A DNA stretch of 64,000 nucleotides, taken from positions 15,291,246 through 15,355,245 of the forward strand of contig NC_135555.1 of NCBI RefSeq assembly GCF_964340395.1, read 5' to 3'. Below are positions 10,858-22,475 of this stretch, piece after piece. Origin of the DNA: Glandiceps talaboti (lineage: Eukaryota > Hemichordata > Enteropneusta > Spengelidae). Each line of letters begins with the position of its first letter. Positions within the stretch are counted from its first letter, which is position 1. The position numbers were made by a program, and so were the translations under genes. Below the pieces are notes generated by a model. It was not told where the DNA came from. It was given only the letters and a program-made list of their open reading frames with translations, and ran no database searches.

Positions 10858-12553
10858 AAGAGTAAATCTGCAACGCATTGTAATTTCTCTGTCGTGTTTA
10901 TACCCAGTTTAGAACTGGACGAATTGCACCAGGCGGGATCAGCACTTGTTTTGTAAATTCATCATGCATCCACTTTAAGGGACGGTCGCACATTGTCACA
11001 TAAGCTCAATAAGCGAACATAGTTCGTTTAGGGGGAGGGCGACTGGCGTTAATACAATTGCTGAACTTCATTTGAACACTTTTAACCAAATATCGAAACC
11101 TTTCACGTCTTCAATGATAACAGATTCTATATTTACTACTGAGATGTTGATAAGTTGATTAAAATTTACTTCTAATGTAATATACAGTGCTGAGATTCCG
11201 GTAGTATTTTAATGTGTTTACCATCATGTTGTACAGTGCAGCCATCGTAGTGGTGTGACTGCTTCAATTTTCACCATGGTTGACACCATATATAAACGTA
11301 CATGTGTACGTGTCGATGTCACTCTTGTGAGGGCGAAGGGAGGTTTTGTCCTACACAAAAGAATTGAACTTGTGCGACATTGTGCGATCCTCCCTAAGCG
11401 ACCAAATGGATAACAGTTCTTCACATACAGTAAAACAGTTTATCTCCTCATAACATTTTCCCTACAGAGCAGCGTCTGGAGGTTTATAATGGGTATTTCT
11501 TGAGTTATTGAATTCGTCTATTCCCTAGTTTTTTCGTTGGCAGATGATATATATACACTGCACCTGAGCGCAATATGCATCAAACTTTTGAAAAATTTAC
11601 ATCAGCATTGATCCTTCTCCGTTGGGAAATTACAGTGTCTTCTAATTTTACAAAGGGGTGACATTAATCTTTGTAATTATGAATAATTAATTATTGTACT
11701 GACAGCCAGACAGGGATCATGTATACCTCCTCACATTTTGTCGATTACAATGTACAGTTTACAGTTTACAATTTACTTAATTATAATGTAATTTAGTTAC
11801 TTTCTGGTATTAATTAAACTTTGTAGTTTAACCACAAACAAAGAAAAAAGGGATTCTGCATGCCTGTCGGATTTGCTTGGCCATTGAAATCTAATGTTTG
11901 TGAATCATCAACAGTTTAAGGCTATTCGTACACTGTCTTGAGTTCTCAGATTCTATTGTGTTCGTTTTCGCTTTGAAGATGTGAACACACGCGAATCTAT
12001 TTTTGGGCTTTCCACAGGCAAATTATGAATTACTCTGTCGGTATCGAAAATTGAGAGAAAGTTCGAGAAATAGGTAGTAGAAATCATTATTTAATGCAAA
12101 AAATGTTGGTCTAGCAATTTCTTTTCAAATTTGATGAAAACTATTTTTTTTTTAAATTTCTACAATTCAACGATTTACCGACATGAACAAATTCAAACTC
12201 GTGAGCAGGTGTTCAGACCATGTACCATTGACTGGATGGTATGACGAGCATTGGGCACACCTGCGTGAAATTATTTAAGGACTTCCAGGGTCGATTTTGC
12301 AGTTTTCAAATATTATATGCTAATAATAGACGATAATTAGTCAGTGTGTGTAATTTACACCATGTGTCGTTCATTTTTTGAATAAATTTGATAGATCAAT
12401 CAATAAACGTGGAGTAATTGTTGACATTTTTATTTGAGTCATTGAAAGCTCTCTCTCGTTGCCCTTCCGGAGGCCATAATGAATACTGAACAAGGTAAAC
12501 AAATCGACGCAAAGTGTACACAAAGGCAGGGAAAGAGAGTGGGAGTGGTTTAC
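10858..12553. other. no gene recognised
   Basis: AT-rich sequence without a recognisable domain, RNA gene or structured repeat. Short open frames such as 11224-11424 (-) show no family signal. Confidence 0.4.
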
Positions 12554-12643
12554 CTTCGGGAAAGCACAGAATTCTGCCTGCGGAACTTCTTCCCAAGCAG
12601 AACTCATTAAAAAAATCATGACGAAGACTAATTTTCGGTACAT
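12554..12643 (-). CDS. possible first coding exon with signal peptide (weak)
   Basis: On the minus strand an ATG at 12643 opens a frame beginning with a basic residue and a hydrophobic stretch (MYRKLVFVMIFLMSS), and after 30 codons the sequence CCGAAG runs into a plausible splice donor, GTAAAC, at 12553. That is what a secreted protein's first exon looks like. No downstream exon was recognised, so this may be chance. Confidence 0.15.
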
Positions 12644-12952
12644 TTTATGGTTGACTGAAATTCTATGACGTTGTGAATAATGCAGTTAGTATTTTAAATG
12701 TGGTGCACTTTTGTATGGATTTCCACCATGCTTCAGGATATTTTGGTTCTCAAATGAAAATAAATAGAGCTAACCTACACTGACGACACAGCTGAGTAAA
12801 AATGGAAGATATATTTTAAAGTGAAAGGTTGAATAGAAAAAATGTTTGTTTAATTGGCAGGTGTAGAGTGACAGTTTATGATATTTTTTCACTCGGTTAA
12901 TTAGTTCTCCCTAGTCACTACGAAATCTCCTCGTCACATATCAAACATTATG

Positions 12953-12954
<2 letters not shown>

Positions 12955-13010
<56 letters not shown>

Positions 13011-13173
13011 GGAAGTCAGTGGTAAGATTTGTCCGTAGTACAGTGCTCGATACGTCTGCACGCAGAGCGGAGTATATGTTGAGGGTAGAAGAAAATCAAG
13101 TCGGGTTTTTCGTCTCTACAAGACTGTTTCGTGAGTAAATCACTCGTCAGGAGATGTTGATGTATATATATAT

Positions 13174-13245
<72 letters not shown>
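12955..13245. repeat. two long (TA)n tracts flanking a 150-bp unique segment
   Basis: TA tracts at about 12955-13010 and 13162-13245 enclose a non-repetitive, relatively GC-rich segment (13011-13160) containing GTTTCGTGAGTAAATCACTC. The arrangement resembles insertion of a short element into, or carrying, a TA microsatellite. The element family is not assigned. Confidence 0.7.
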
Positions 13246-13249
<4 letters not shown>

Positions 13250-13502
13250 CTGGGAAATGATACAGTAGACTGTATCAGAATGAACGTCCACTCTAAGGGA
13301 TTATTTTGATAGCCTTATCACAAAATTAAATCCATGAGCACAATCTGTTACCACTTTGTGTTAAAATAGATCTTAAATATAGAATTATCGTAAAAGTAAG
13401 ATATTTGTATCGAAGACATAACAGTCAACTCTTCTTGGCCTACTAAATTTATAAAAGTCTAAAACTATGGTTGAATGTTTGACTCTTATACACCATGTAG
13501 TC

Positions 13503-13837
13503 AGTGTTCGCTGGTCCTGTTTGTCACAACCACGCAGAAACAAATAACAAACTCAGTGCACATGCTATAGCTATTTACCCTTTATGAAAATTCTTGCTAC
13601 ATTTTGTCTAAATGAAATAACCCATTTAAAGGCACTGCAATTAGAGGCAGACAGGCAGTCGCCATGGTTTTGATGTGTGTATTTGATGATTGCATTGTGG
13701 CACCTTTATTTGGTTTCTCTTGGACAAAATTATGTAAATGAAATTGTACTCATTCAACCTTGTGATCTTAAAAGTGTAGCATGAGCGACTTCTAATTAGT
13801 TTCTACGCGGTTGTATCAAAGAGAGCCAGTGAACACT
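13503..13837. mobile_element. foldback MITE, copy 1 (most complete)
   Basis: Terminal inverted repeats: the left end reads AGTGTTCGCTGG and the right end is its near-complement, CCAGTGAACACT, with pairing continuing through the ACAACC(A/G)CG motif. A second internal pair is TTGCTACATTTTGTCTAAATG and its degraded complement. About 335 bp with no coding capacity, typical of a non-autonomous DNA transposon. Confidence 0.8.
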
Positions 13838-14313
<476 letters not shown>

Positions 14314-14504
14314 GAAATCACTTGACAACAAAGTAGGGATCGTACACGTAAGACACATCATATGTCGATATTCAGAAATAAACAATGAGTTTAATTGTAT
14401 TATTTTCAAGATTAAGCAACGCAGACACAAGTAGACATTCACAATTGGAATATCTTCAATCAGCTCATCTACCTTTCTATAAATATATTTACACAGACAA
14501 GGCA

Positions 14505-14662
14505 TAGATAGATAGATAGATAGATAGATACATGTAGATAGATAGATATATAGATAGATAGAACACAATACATACATACATACATACATACACAAACACA
14601 CACACATACATACATACATACATACATACATACATACATACATACATACATACATACATACT
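14505..14662. repeat. (GATA)n then (CATA)n microsatellites
   Basis: GATA units at about 14505-14562, and CATA units interrupted by CACA at about 14569-14662. Confidence 0.95.
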
Positions 14663-16593
14663 TACGTTATTGATAAAATGTCAAAATCGTATGAATCTGA
14701 ATAAAAAACGACTTAGATCAGAACAAATAGTAATATCAAATGTCACTCTAACTGAACAAAGCTATTGAGGACATCGATGATTTGGGATACAATGTAAACA
14801 ATCTCGGTTGTTATTTCAACGGTTAAAGATATTAAAACAACCAAAAGTCATTACAAGCAAAACACACTGTTAAGAGGACCACTCTAGATAGAGCATTTTT
14901 CCACATACCAGTCACACGAAGAGTTGTGGACAATCTAGGTAAGGATTTATGTTTCATTTGCAAGGCAGAACTCCCCTAGTAAACACAGCAGGGAACCAAC
15001 AGCTTAATGTCAAAAGCATTTCAATCATATTTGTCGTACATCCTAAGAATACGATGTTAATGCGTTTCATGTAAGATGTCGTCAGAAGTACAAATATCGT
15101 ATAACAGTCAGATATCCATACATAGCTTTATGGAGAACAAAGGTCAGTGAGAAGGTCAGTGTAGGGTGCACCTGTTATTGCCAAGGTTCGTAATATAACC
15201 ACAATTACCCACTCATGTTGTAAACAGTTAGCAGTTTAAAAGGTATATATAGCGAATTGGTGTAACTATAACCACAAGTTGGAGTGGGTGCTTTTATTTC
15301 ATTTCAGAGATAAAAATACCACTGCGAAGGAAAACATGTTACGTGTCAGCGGGGTGTACGATGACGCGGTAATAATTACATACATGCATTCTTTTCGTTG
15401 CATTCCTTTCGATGTTTGCAATAGTTACTGATCAACACAGCAGGGTAATAATACAAATACAGAATGAATATTTCATAGGAATTTTTTTTCAGTTTTGATT
15501 TGGTTGGACGATATGACCCCTTATGGCATTTGATGTAGATGGAAAGTAATGTACACGCCAGTTATTCAATAAAGATGTGTTGCTTGAATTCATAAGGCTC
15601 ACTTGGGTCAAATATACCATTGTGATATACTATATACCAATCGCTAATAGCTCCTGACATTTTGTATTTTTGTTCTCAGCTTGGACATCCCGCTGTTATC
15701 TTAGACACACACAGTTTCGTATGACTTATACAGCTCAAGTATGTAAATGTCTTACATAGCTTAAATGTGCCAATGACTTTTACAGTGGTTATCTTGTCTA
15801 TTTTGTTGGCCAATGGGTATCATAACCTAAACTCAAATTTATGACTCGTTTCTATGGAAACAAGTCTAAACTGTCTCCACTCGCAAGATCTATAACTCTA
15901 TATCTAGTCTGAAATTGTATAACAACGAAAATAGTATTTGTTTCACAATTAAATTTACATATTGCAGAAGCAAAAAAAAAAGTTGCATAAATTTATAATA
16001 AGTAGATAAATGACTAGATTTTGGCTAAGCCACAAAAATAGTCTTGCCAAAACTCGTCACTGTCAAATGAAAATTGTACAGCAGTACATGATAAGGTGGA
16101 GCGGTTAGACGTACTTCGTCTCAACGAATATAGGATATACAAATTCAATACACAGGAAAGGAGCAAAATTAGGGTTTAAAAATTCAAATGTTGTAAATCA
16201 ATTAGCTAGGTAGCATTGCATTAATTAAAATTCGAGGGCGACTTAGACTGGTAAGTTCAACGTATGTAATCACTCGCTTGTTCAATAAGCTTAAGCAAAA
16301 TCAACGACGAATCGATACCGTTGAGTTGAAAGGCGGGTCTAATACTTTCGTTTTCGAGTAGGAAATTACTGTGTGGTGGCGGTGTACTTCAAATTATGCT
16401 TGCTCAATGTGAGATTTACTTTAGGAATATAGAACTTATTTCCGGTAGCTTGTCGTGTCAGATAATAATGTGGTGTTATACCGTGCATGAGCCAAGTTGA
16501 ACAACAAATACTGAATATATACTCTGGTCGTTCTACGTCGAGACAACTCGTGTCCACGTCTCTGATTCTGCTGTGTTCGAAATATGAGTCAAA
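14663..16593. other. no gene recognised
   Basis: Unstructured AT-rich sequence; no domain-bearing ORF, RNA gene or clear repeat. Confidence 0.4.
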
Positions 16594-16833
16594 ATGTTCA
16601 AAATCGCCATTACTTTCCTCGACCTTTCTTTGATATCACTAGCGATGCTACAATTATGCTATTCTCACATATCTGTCTTCATTCAGCCGGAAGATACTCG
16701 TGACCTAAGGGTTGTCACTGCTCGACTAGCGACTCGGAGTGACAAAGGCCCCTTAGATCACGAGTATTTTCCTTGGCTGAACGAAGAAAGAAATTGGGGA
16801 AGAACATATATTTATGGGTCGAGGTGGTGGTGA
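16594..16833 (+). CDS. small secreted-peptide-like ORF, hypothetical
   Basis: A 79-codon ATG frame. Residues 1-24 form a good signal peptide (hydrophobic core ITFLDLSLISLAMLQL). The remainder is short and Trp/Tyr-rich, with the motif YFPWLNEERNWGR near residues 58-70 and a terminal WW. Asn-Trp-Gly-Arg would be a legitimate C-terminal amidation and cleavage signal if this were a neuropeptide precursor, but there is only one such site and no dibasic pair before it. Part of the sequence recurs in diverged form near 21.8 and 24.8 kb, so a repeat-derived chance ORF is a serious alternative. It could also be one exon of a larger gene. Confidence 0.3.
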   Translation: MFKIAITFLDLSLISLAMLQLCYSHISVFIQPEDTRDLRVVTARLATRSDKGPLDHEYFPWLNEERNWGRTYIYGSRWW

Positions 16834-17609
16834 CATATACTTGAAATACTAAATATACAGAGTTTGTAGATGTTTATGATGCTTTGTTGGTGAAATAGAT
16901 AGGCAGAGAGGGAACATGACTATCTAATATGACAAAACATTTCATTGAAACCTGACAGAATTTAACAGAGATTGTCAAAAGTCTAGCACAGGTTACGGCA
17001 TCGATGAACACTATAAGTTGACAAGGTAGTTCAGAGGGCAATAAAAGGACACGCCCATTTTTGTGTAACCGATTACGTCATGATTGGTCTTTTTCAGTAC
17101 TATAAATACACACAATAATTTAGAAAGTTCACAGTACTAGTTATGCCACTTTATAAAAGAACAATAGTCGCCCGATTCACACACACCGTTAACATGCGCG
17201 CCATGGACCCCCCCCCCCCCCCCATGCCACCAAAAATGGCTCTAACTAAAAGGATCCTAACATATATTCACAAGTAAATGGTGATCACTAGCAGTGCTTT
17301 TAGCTTATCAGTCTTCCAAAACTTTGGCAATTGTAAATTTGGTTACACCTGCATTTCAAATGAAATGGTTGAATTTTAAGTGGCATCTTTCGTCTCAACT
17401 TTGACAACCCAAAGTTGATTCAGTGTTTGTCGGTGTAATGATGAGATAAATAAAACGGGATAGGCAAGGGCAACAAATTGAATGGCTGTGTGTATTTTCT
17501 TTGTGAAAGTTTGTTTGGTGTGTGTTCGGTGTACTAAAATAAATAGACGTCATGTGTATAATTCTATTTAATAAACCGGTACTTCCAACCCCGATTTCAT
17601 AAAGCAACT
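16834..17609. other. spacer with a poly-C tract
   Basis: No gene. A C homopolymer of about 13 bases lies at 17211-17223. The right part is probably the 3' UTR of the minus-strand glycosyltransferase; no perfect AATAAA was found there. Confidence 0.4.
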
Positions 17610-19181
17610 TTAATAATTGAAACATTTCAAGTTGTTCTTAAATAAAGTATGCATCTCGTTTGGATCTCGATTTGGGATGAATTTCTGTCCAAGATTCCGA
17701 TATTGTTGGTACTTTTTATTTGTGGCTCTTTTGTGTAAAATGTTCACATCTGTACACCCCATCATACGTAGCTTTCCCAATCCATCAATGTGAAATTCTC
17801 CGTGCCCCAATCTATCATAAAATGGATCAAAACCAACACTCCTGGTTGGACTTGTTCGCGCCATGAAGAAGTTCGTAGTGCCATCCGCGAAGAAACACTT
17901 TGGGAATTCTTTAACAGCATGGTAGTTGTTCCTCGTAAGGATCAAACAGTTGCCGTCGCTGTTTTTAGAGTTACTGTGAACTTCAAGTGTGCGACAACCG
18001 TAGCATTGATTGGTTTCATCGGTTGGTTGACCATCCTCGTCTCCGAAAGTCCCACCAACTAAATCGATTGTAAGGTTGGGATGCTGAAATTTTTCGAGAA
18101 AATTTTCAAGGCGAGTTCCTTTAGTGAACACAAAGTCGTCGTCTACCCATACAAAATACTTGGTTCTCACCTGACTGAGTGCTAAATTTCTACCAGCAAA
18201 CCATCCTTCTGCAAAAGGCATGATAAAATGTTTGACGTTAGGTAAGCTGATTTTCTCTGGAAACTCGGAATCGTCAGCGACAATGATGGTAATATTGGGG
18301 TAATACTTATGAACACTATAAATCAGTTCTTTGACGGATCTATACCGTTCAAACGTTTTAGTGATAACGGTGACGTGTGAGTTGATATCATCGGAAGGGC
18401 CTGGATCGTATAACTTCGGCACTTCGGGTTTCTTGATGTGAATATATATGGAAAGGTTCCAATTCAAAAATGTAACATAAATCATGTCCCAAGTGTTAAT
18501 ATCATAAACCATGCTCTTGTAGTATAAGTTTGTCAACACATGATTTATCGCTTTTATTTCATTCTTCTTAGCCGCGATAGTCAATACGGTTGAGTCTGAT
18601 CCACTGACTTTGATATTCATGCTACTTTTATTTTCGTTCAAAATTAAAATGCCCTTAGAATATCTACATCTTATCACAATCTGAATCAGTTGATCATCGC
18701 GTAGGAATCCATGCCCAGCGACAGCGTCGTGTAGTTCCAGACCATACAGACGTGTTGACTCGAGTGGTTGAACGGTTACACCACTTGCAGGGTACCGTAG
18801 TGGCGTAAAGGCTTCACACATTGTCAGTGGGGTGAGATTCAACTCATACAGCCGTCTCCAATCGGCTAGCTCACGCTCTCGGCGTTGTTTCGAATGGCTA
18901 TTCAACCTATGCGTTATTGAGTTTTTCCTACATTTGCATGGCGAGCTGTCTTCTTTTCCAACTTCTTTAAATTTGTCTTTGGTATAGGTTGAAGAATCAC
19001 CATTTACGTTTCTACCCGCATAGAGTCGAATGAATTGATCTGGCGTCAGGAAACTGTCTCTAGCAGTTTTTCCGTTACCATCATCACTTAGCTGATCCCA
19101 AAATAAAGCGACCATTGTTATCACACAAATTAAAAATAGAATTCGAATAAACCGTGATGTACGAACAGTTAACTTTACCAT
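17610..19181 (-). CDS. beta-1,4-N-acetylgalactosaminyltransferase (GT12), single exon
   Basis: 523 residues, ATG at 19181. A type II Golgi membrane protein: short basic cytoplasmic tail, one transmembrane segment at about 11-29, a stem, then a catalytic domain at about 265-490. Family hallmarks of B4GALNT1/B4GALNT2 are all visible: TKTFERY (275-280), IVADDSE (300-306), MPFAEGWFAGRN (321-332), the metal-binding VDDDF with Asp347-349, LVGG (374-377) and ADGTTNFF (432-439). These enzymes transfer GalNAc from UDP-GalNAc in beta-1,4 linkage onto galactose of glycolipids or glycoproteins (GM2/GD2 or Sda-type products); which acceptor applies here cannot be read from sequence. The coding region has no intron. 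It is divergently arranged with the sulfotransferase gene, the two ATGs being about 690 bp apart. Confidence 0.92.
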   Translation of the reverse strand: MVKLTVRTSRFIRILFLICVITMVALFWDQLSDDGNGKTARDSFLTPDQFIRLYAGRNVNGDSSTYTKDKFKEVGKEDSSPCKCRKNSITHRLNSHSKQRRERELADWRRLYELNLTPLTMCEAFTPLRYPASGVTVQPLESTRLYGLELHDAVAGHGFLRDDQLIQIVIRCRYSKGILILNENKSSMNIKVSGSDSTVLTIAAKKNEIKAINHVLTNLYYKSMVYDINTWDMIYVTFLNWNLSIYIHIKKPEVPKLYDPGPSDDINSHVTVITKTFERYRSVKELIYSVHKYYPNITIIVADDSEFPEKISLPNVKHFIMPFAEGWFAGRNLALSQVRTKYFVWVDDDFVFTKGTRLENFLEKFQHPNLTIDLVGGTFGDEDGQPTDETNQCYGCRTLEVHSNSKNSDGNCLILTRNNYHAVKEFPKCFFADGTTNFFMARTSPTRSVGFDPFYDRLGHGEFHIDGLGKLRMMGCTDVNILHKRATNKKYQQYRNLGQKFIPNRDPNEMHTLFKNNLKCFNY

Positions 19182-19872
19182 CGTTGATTTGAGTCTACGG
19201 TCCTCTATACTGTTGATGCAATTGAGAGACTTTGCAAAATCATTTTACCGTCACGTCTGCACTGACACTTTCAATTCTAATATGTTATTATGTAAATATT
19301 CGAATATTAAGCATATGGTATACCAGGTTAATGAATATACTTAATCGACACTGCTGTACCAATAGCAGTCTTTGGGGATCTCACCAACATAATGATGTGT
19401 TGAAAGTGACAGCGCGGGTATGATTGTTGAACGACATTACAGTGTATTTTTTGTTCCTACAAATACAAATGTACGCTCTGTTTAGTATTACAGACTATTA
19501 CCTTAGCAAACATAGAGCCACGTGGAAAATGACTGTGTGAACGAATTGTTTCTTAAAGTTTCATTAACCCATCTAATTTCTGTAAACGAATTATTTAAAC
19601 ATGAACTAATTATGTTAATGTATGACTTTTCGATAGTCGTTTTTTGTAATTTAGATATAGTATTCACGGGTTAGAAGAGAAAGAATTATCTTCAAAACAC
19701 TTTGAACCCTCACTGCTGGCTAAGTGATGATGACCACACCCTCGGATCATGCCGACCGCACTCATGTCACAAATAATCGACGTGCCGAAAGTGAGAGTGC
19801 TTCTGTTTAGAATTCCGCTACAGTAGAAGAAAATCCCTTCTAGACTTGATCTACTAAGCCGTATATTCGGTC
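19182..19872. promoter_or_regulatory. shared intergenic region of two divergent Golgi enzyme genes
   Basis: This 691-bp interval separates the start codons of the GalNAc transferase (-) and the sulfotransferase (+). It must contain the 5' UTRs and could be a bidirectional promoter. No unambiguous TATA box or other core element was assigned. Confidence 0.4.
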
Positions 19873-21084
19873 ATGAGGAAGGGCTTTAGGTTTGTTGTTG
19901 TAATAATGGTTATCTTTGTGGGGGTGACTCTTTTCGTAAACTTTGAAATATATCGTTTGGCTGGAGTAAAAGAGCGGGAGAGGCAGCGGTTCGAATTTAC
20001 CAGTTCCCAAAGCTCTCCAAAGCAGCGTCCATATTTCAAGTATCCCATTGAATACGTTAATCATACGACTAAAAGTACTGACATTCACGACGACACGAAC
20101 GGAACAAGTCGATATGGTGCAAATGTTCTGGTAGTTGCAGGTATGCGCACGGGTTCTTCCTTTGCTGCAGAGTTCTTTCGATCCCACCCGCAATTTTTCT
20201 ATGTATACGAACCATTGTGGAGCCATAGGAATATTGAACTACAGCCCCAAGTATCTGTTGATGGAGTGAACCTATTGTCTAATATTTATGGATGCAATTT
20301 CGAATCATACGCTAAACGATGGAAAACATATTTCAATTGGATAAGTCGGCATGGAGTAACAAAAAAGAAGCTAAGACACAAACAGTGTCCCCAATTGGTT
20401 TACGATACCGCTACATCTTGTTGCAAGACAGCTGTTCACAAAGTGATCAAGGTGATTCGTATATTAGATGTCAGGGATTTCATACCACTGATGGACAACA
20501 AAACAATAAATCTGAAAGTTATCAACACGGTGCGAGATCCAAGGGCAATGATGTCTTCCTTGATGCCTTTTTATTCAAAGTCCTTTCATTGGAATTCGAA
20601 CAACGCACACAATATCAAAACAAATATGCGAGACACTAAACATTTAAGCGAGTATCTTATAGACAGAGTGAAACAGTACTGCGAAGTAATGTTGAGAAAT
20701 TATATATTATTCAAACAAAACAACACCGTTGCCTCCTGGAAACAGAACCTGCTAGTTTTACGCTTCGAAGACATCGCTTTAAATCCGGCGAAGTATGCAG
20801 ATATTATGTACAATCATGTTGGAATCGATTTGAACAATGACGTCATAGAATGGCTAGGTAACAACTCGCTAATCGACAGAGAAGTACATGGAGGTATGGG
20901 CACACAACGAAATTCATCATCCGTAATTAACTATTGGCGATCAAAAGTGACCTTTGACCTAGTGGAGAAAATACAGAATATAAGCATATGTAGGAAATAC
21001 ATGCAAAGTTTACGTTACAAATTCATCATAAGTGAATACGAGCTGAAAAACATCAACGTTTCGTACGTAATGCATCTTCCCTGA
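19873..21084 (+). CDS. carbohydrate 6-O-sulfotransferase (CHST1/3-type), single exon
   Basis: 403 residues, ATG at 19873. A type II membrane protein with a short basic tail, a transmembrane helix at about 6-23 and a lumenal sulfotransferase domain. The 5'-phosphosulfate-binding loop is AGMRTGSSF (89-97), followed by YVYEPLW (110-116) as in Gal/GalNAc/GlcNAc 6-O-sulfotransferases. The 3'-phosphate-binding motif is VRDPRAMMSS (220-229). Further conserved pieces are LRFEDIALNP (296-305) and NYWRSKV (353-359). The enzyme transfers sulfate from PAPS to C6 of a sugar in the Golgi; keratan- or chondroitin-type acceptors are likely but not decidable. Length matches the family (about 400). Polyadenylation signals AATAAA occur at 21387 and 21489. 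Its divergent neighbour is also a Golgi glycan enzyme. Confidence 0.92.
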   Translation: MRKGFRFVVVIMVIFVGVTLFVNFEIYRLAGVKERERQRFEFTSSQSSPKQRPYFKYPIEYVNHTTKSTDIHDDTNGTSRYGANVLVVAGMRTGSSFAAEFFRSHPQFFYVYEPLWSHRNIELQPQVSVDGVNLLSNIYGCNFESYAKRWKTYFNWISRHGVTKKKLRHKQCPQLVYDTATSCCKTAVHKVIKVIRILDVRDFIPLMDNKTINLKVINTVRDPRAMMSSLMPFYSKSFHWNSNNAHNIKTNMRDTKHLSEYLIDRVKQYCEVMLRNYILFKQNNTVASWKQNLLVLRFEDIALNPAKYADIMYNHVGIDLNNDVIEWLGNNSLIDREVHGGMGTQRNSSSVINYWRSKVTFDLVEKIQNISICRKYMQSLRYKFIISEYELKNINVSYVMHLP

Positions 21085-21721
21085 AGGAGATTCCTACATG
21101 TAGCTTTATGGCTCTTTCTTGGTTAATTTAAATTGTCGATATTTAATATAATGAACTTGAATATCGTATCTGTTCAATTTCCTTTATTATTGCATATTTA
21201 CTTTTAGCAGTTTCACCTGTACATGTAGTGTTTACTGTAATTTTATGTATTTTCGATGTGATTTTAAGAAGTCTATTTCAATCTATTGAATCATATGCCT
21301 GTAACAACTGGCACAGTTTTCCTCTATATATCCAACCCTAGCTGTACAAGTTAATGTGACATTTTGACCTTCATTTTTAGTGTTAGAATAAAATGAATTC
21401 AAAAGGGGGTATTACATTCTAGGTCTCTCAATTCGCCTTTGTGCACTTTCCGAATCACAGACACCGTGTCAATTAGGATTTGCTTCTAAATAAAGATAGC
21501 TTCTGATGCTCAGTCTGTATTGTGCATTCATGCTTTTCCTGATTTCAGTCGACTGCAAATGAGACATGTCTGCTTTACTCAGCTTAAAATGTTCTTTTGT
21601 CAAATTTCAAAAGCGTCCTGAGAATTCATTTGACAGTATTGCAAATTCGTTTTGATCTACCGTATACCTATAGTTGTACTATTGTGTGCCTGGTACAACT
21701 TTGTACTATACATTAGTAAAC
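21085..21721. other. sulfotransferase 3' UTR and spacer
   Basis: AATAAA at 21387-21392 and 21489-21494 are candidate polyadenylation signals, 300-400 bp after the stop codon. No other gene seen. Confidence 0.5.
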
Positions 21722-21895
21722 ATGTCAGCATTCGAAATTTGGTTCTCTCACAGTTATGTGAGAGATGAGTCTTGGACTTTTAGTTACAAGGTTCCCGTGT
21801 CCTTATATTTTCCTTGGCCGTACGAAGAAAAATATTGGGATATAGATATCTACTTATTACCCTCTATATTTGCATTCGAAAATCTTGTTTTTTAA
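21722..21895 (+). other. ORF fragment related to the 16.6-kb peptide ORF
   Basis: From the ATG at 21722 the frame encodes 57 residues including YFPWPYEEKYWD. At DNA level about 35 bp (TATTTTCCTTGG and the following GAAGAAA/TTGGG) closely match the YFPWLNEERNWG stretch of the ORF at 16594. No signal peptide. It may be a diverged duplicate, a pseudogene piece or part of a repeat. Confidence 0.3.
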
Positions 21896-22193
21896 AAATA
21901 TATTCCCATTAAAAAGTGTTTTATCTCTTATAAGCACCATATGTTAATCGTGTTAACAGCATCATGTGGGATTTGGTCTTTACGGGGGGAAAAATCGCCA
22001 TTTTGTGACATTTGCCAAAACATCATGAGCGATGATTATGTTTTCGATTTTGGTTTGCCCATTTCAAACGTTTTCATTATTTAAATTTTTATGACTCCCT
22101 TTTAAGCACTATTTGTCTACACGAATCGGGTCTCAATCGTGGTTAAAATGTATATATCGTTCTACAGCAAAATAGTACAGCCCATTTAATGTT
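21896..22193. other. no gene recognised
   Basis: Non-coding AT-rich spacer. Confidence 0.4.
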
Positions 22194-22475
22194 AGTGTTC
22201 ACTGGCTCTGTTTCATACAACCACGTCAAACCAATAAGAACTACGTATTAATTCTGCACTACTATAGCACAAGATTGCAATTTCTTGCTACATTTTGTAT
22301 ATTATGAAGTAAACTATTTAAACATACTGCAACCAGATGCAGACAGACGGACGCCAATGTTTTGATATCTGTATTTGATGTCTGCATCCCGGGTCTACAT
22401 GGTGGCACATTAGTTTATTTCATTTTAGACAAAATGTCGCAAGAATCTGTATTCATTCAATCTTAAAATGAAGCA
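22194..22475. mobile_element. foldback MITE, copy 3 (right end degraded)
   Basis: Starts AGTGTTCACTGGCTCTGTTT followed by ATACAACCACG, matching the terminal repeat of the copy at 13503. The internal inverted pair, TTGCTACATTTTGTAT and its complement ending CGCAAGAA, and the central pair GATGCAGACAG / GATGTCTGCATC are present. The expected right terminal repeat is missing or too diverged. Confidence 0.75.
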
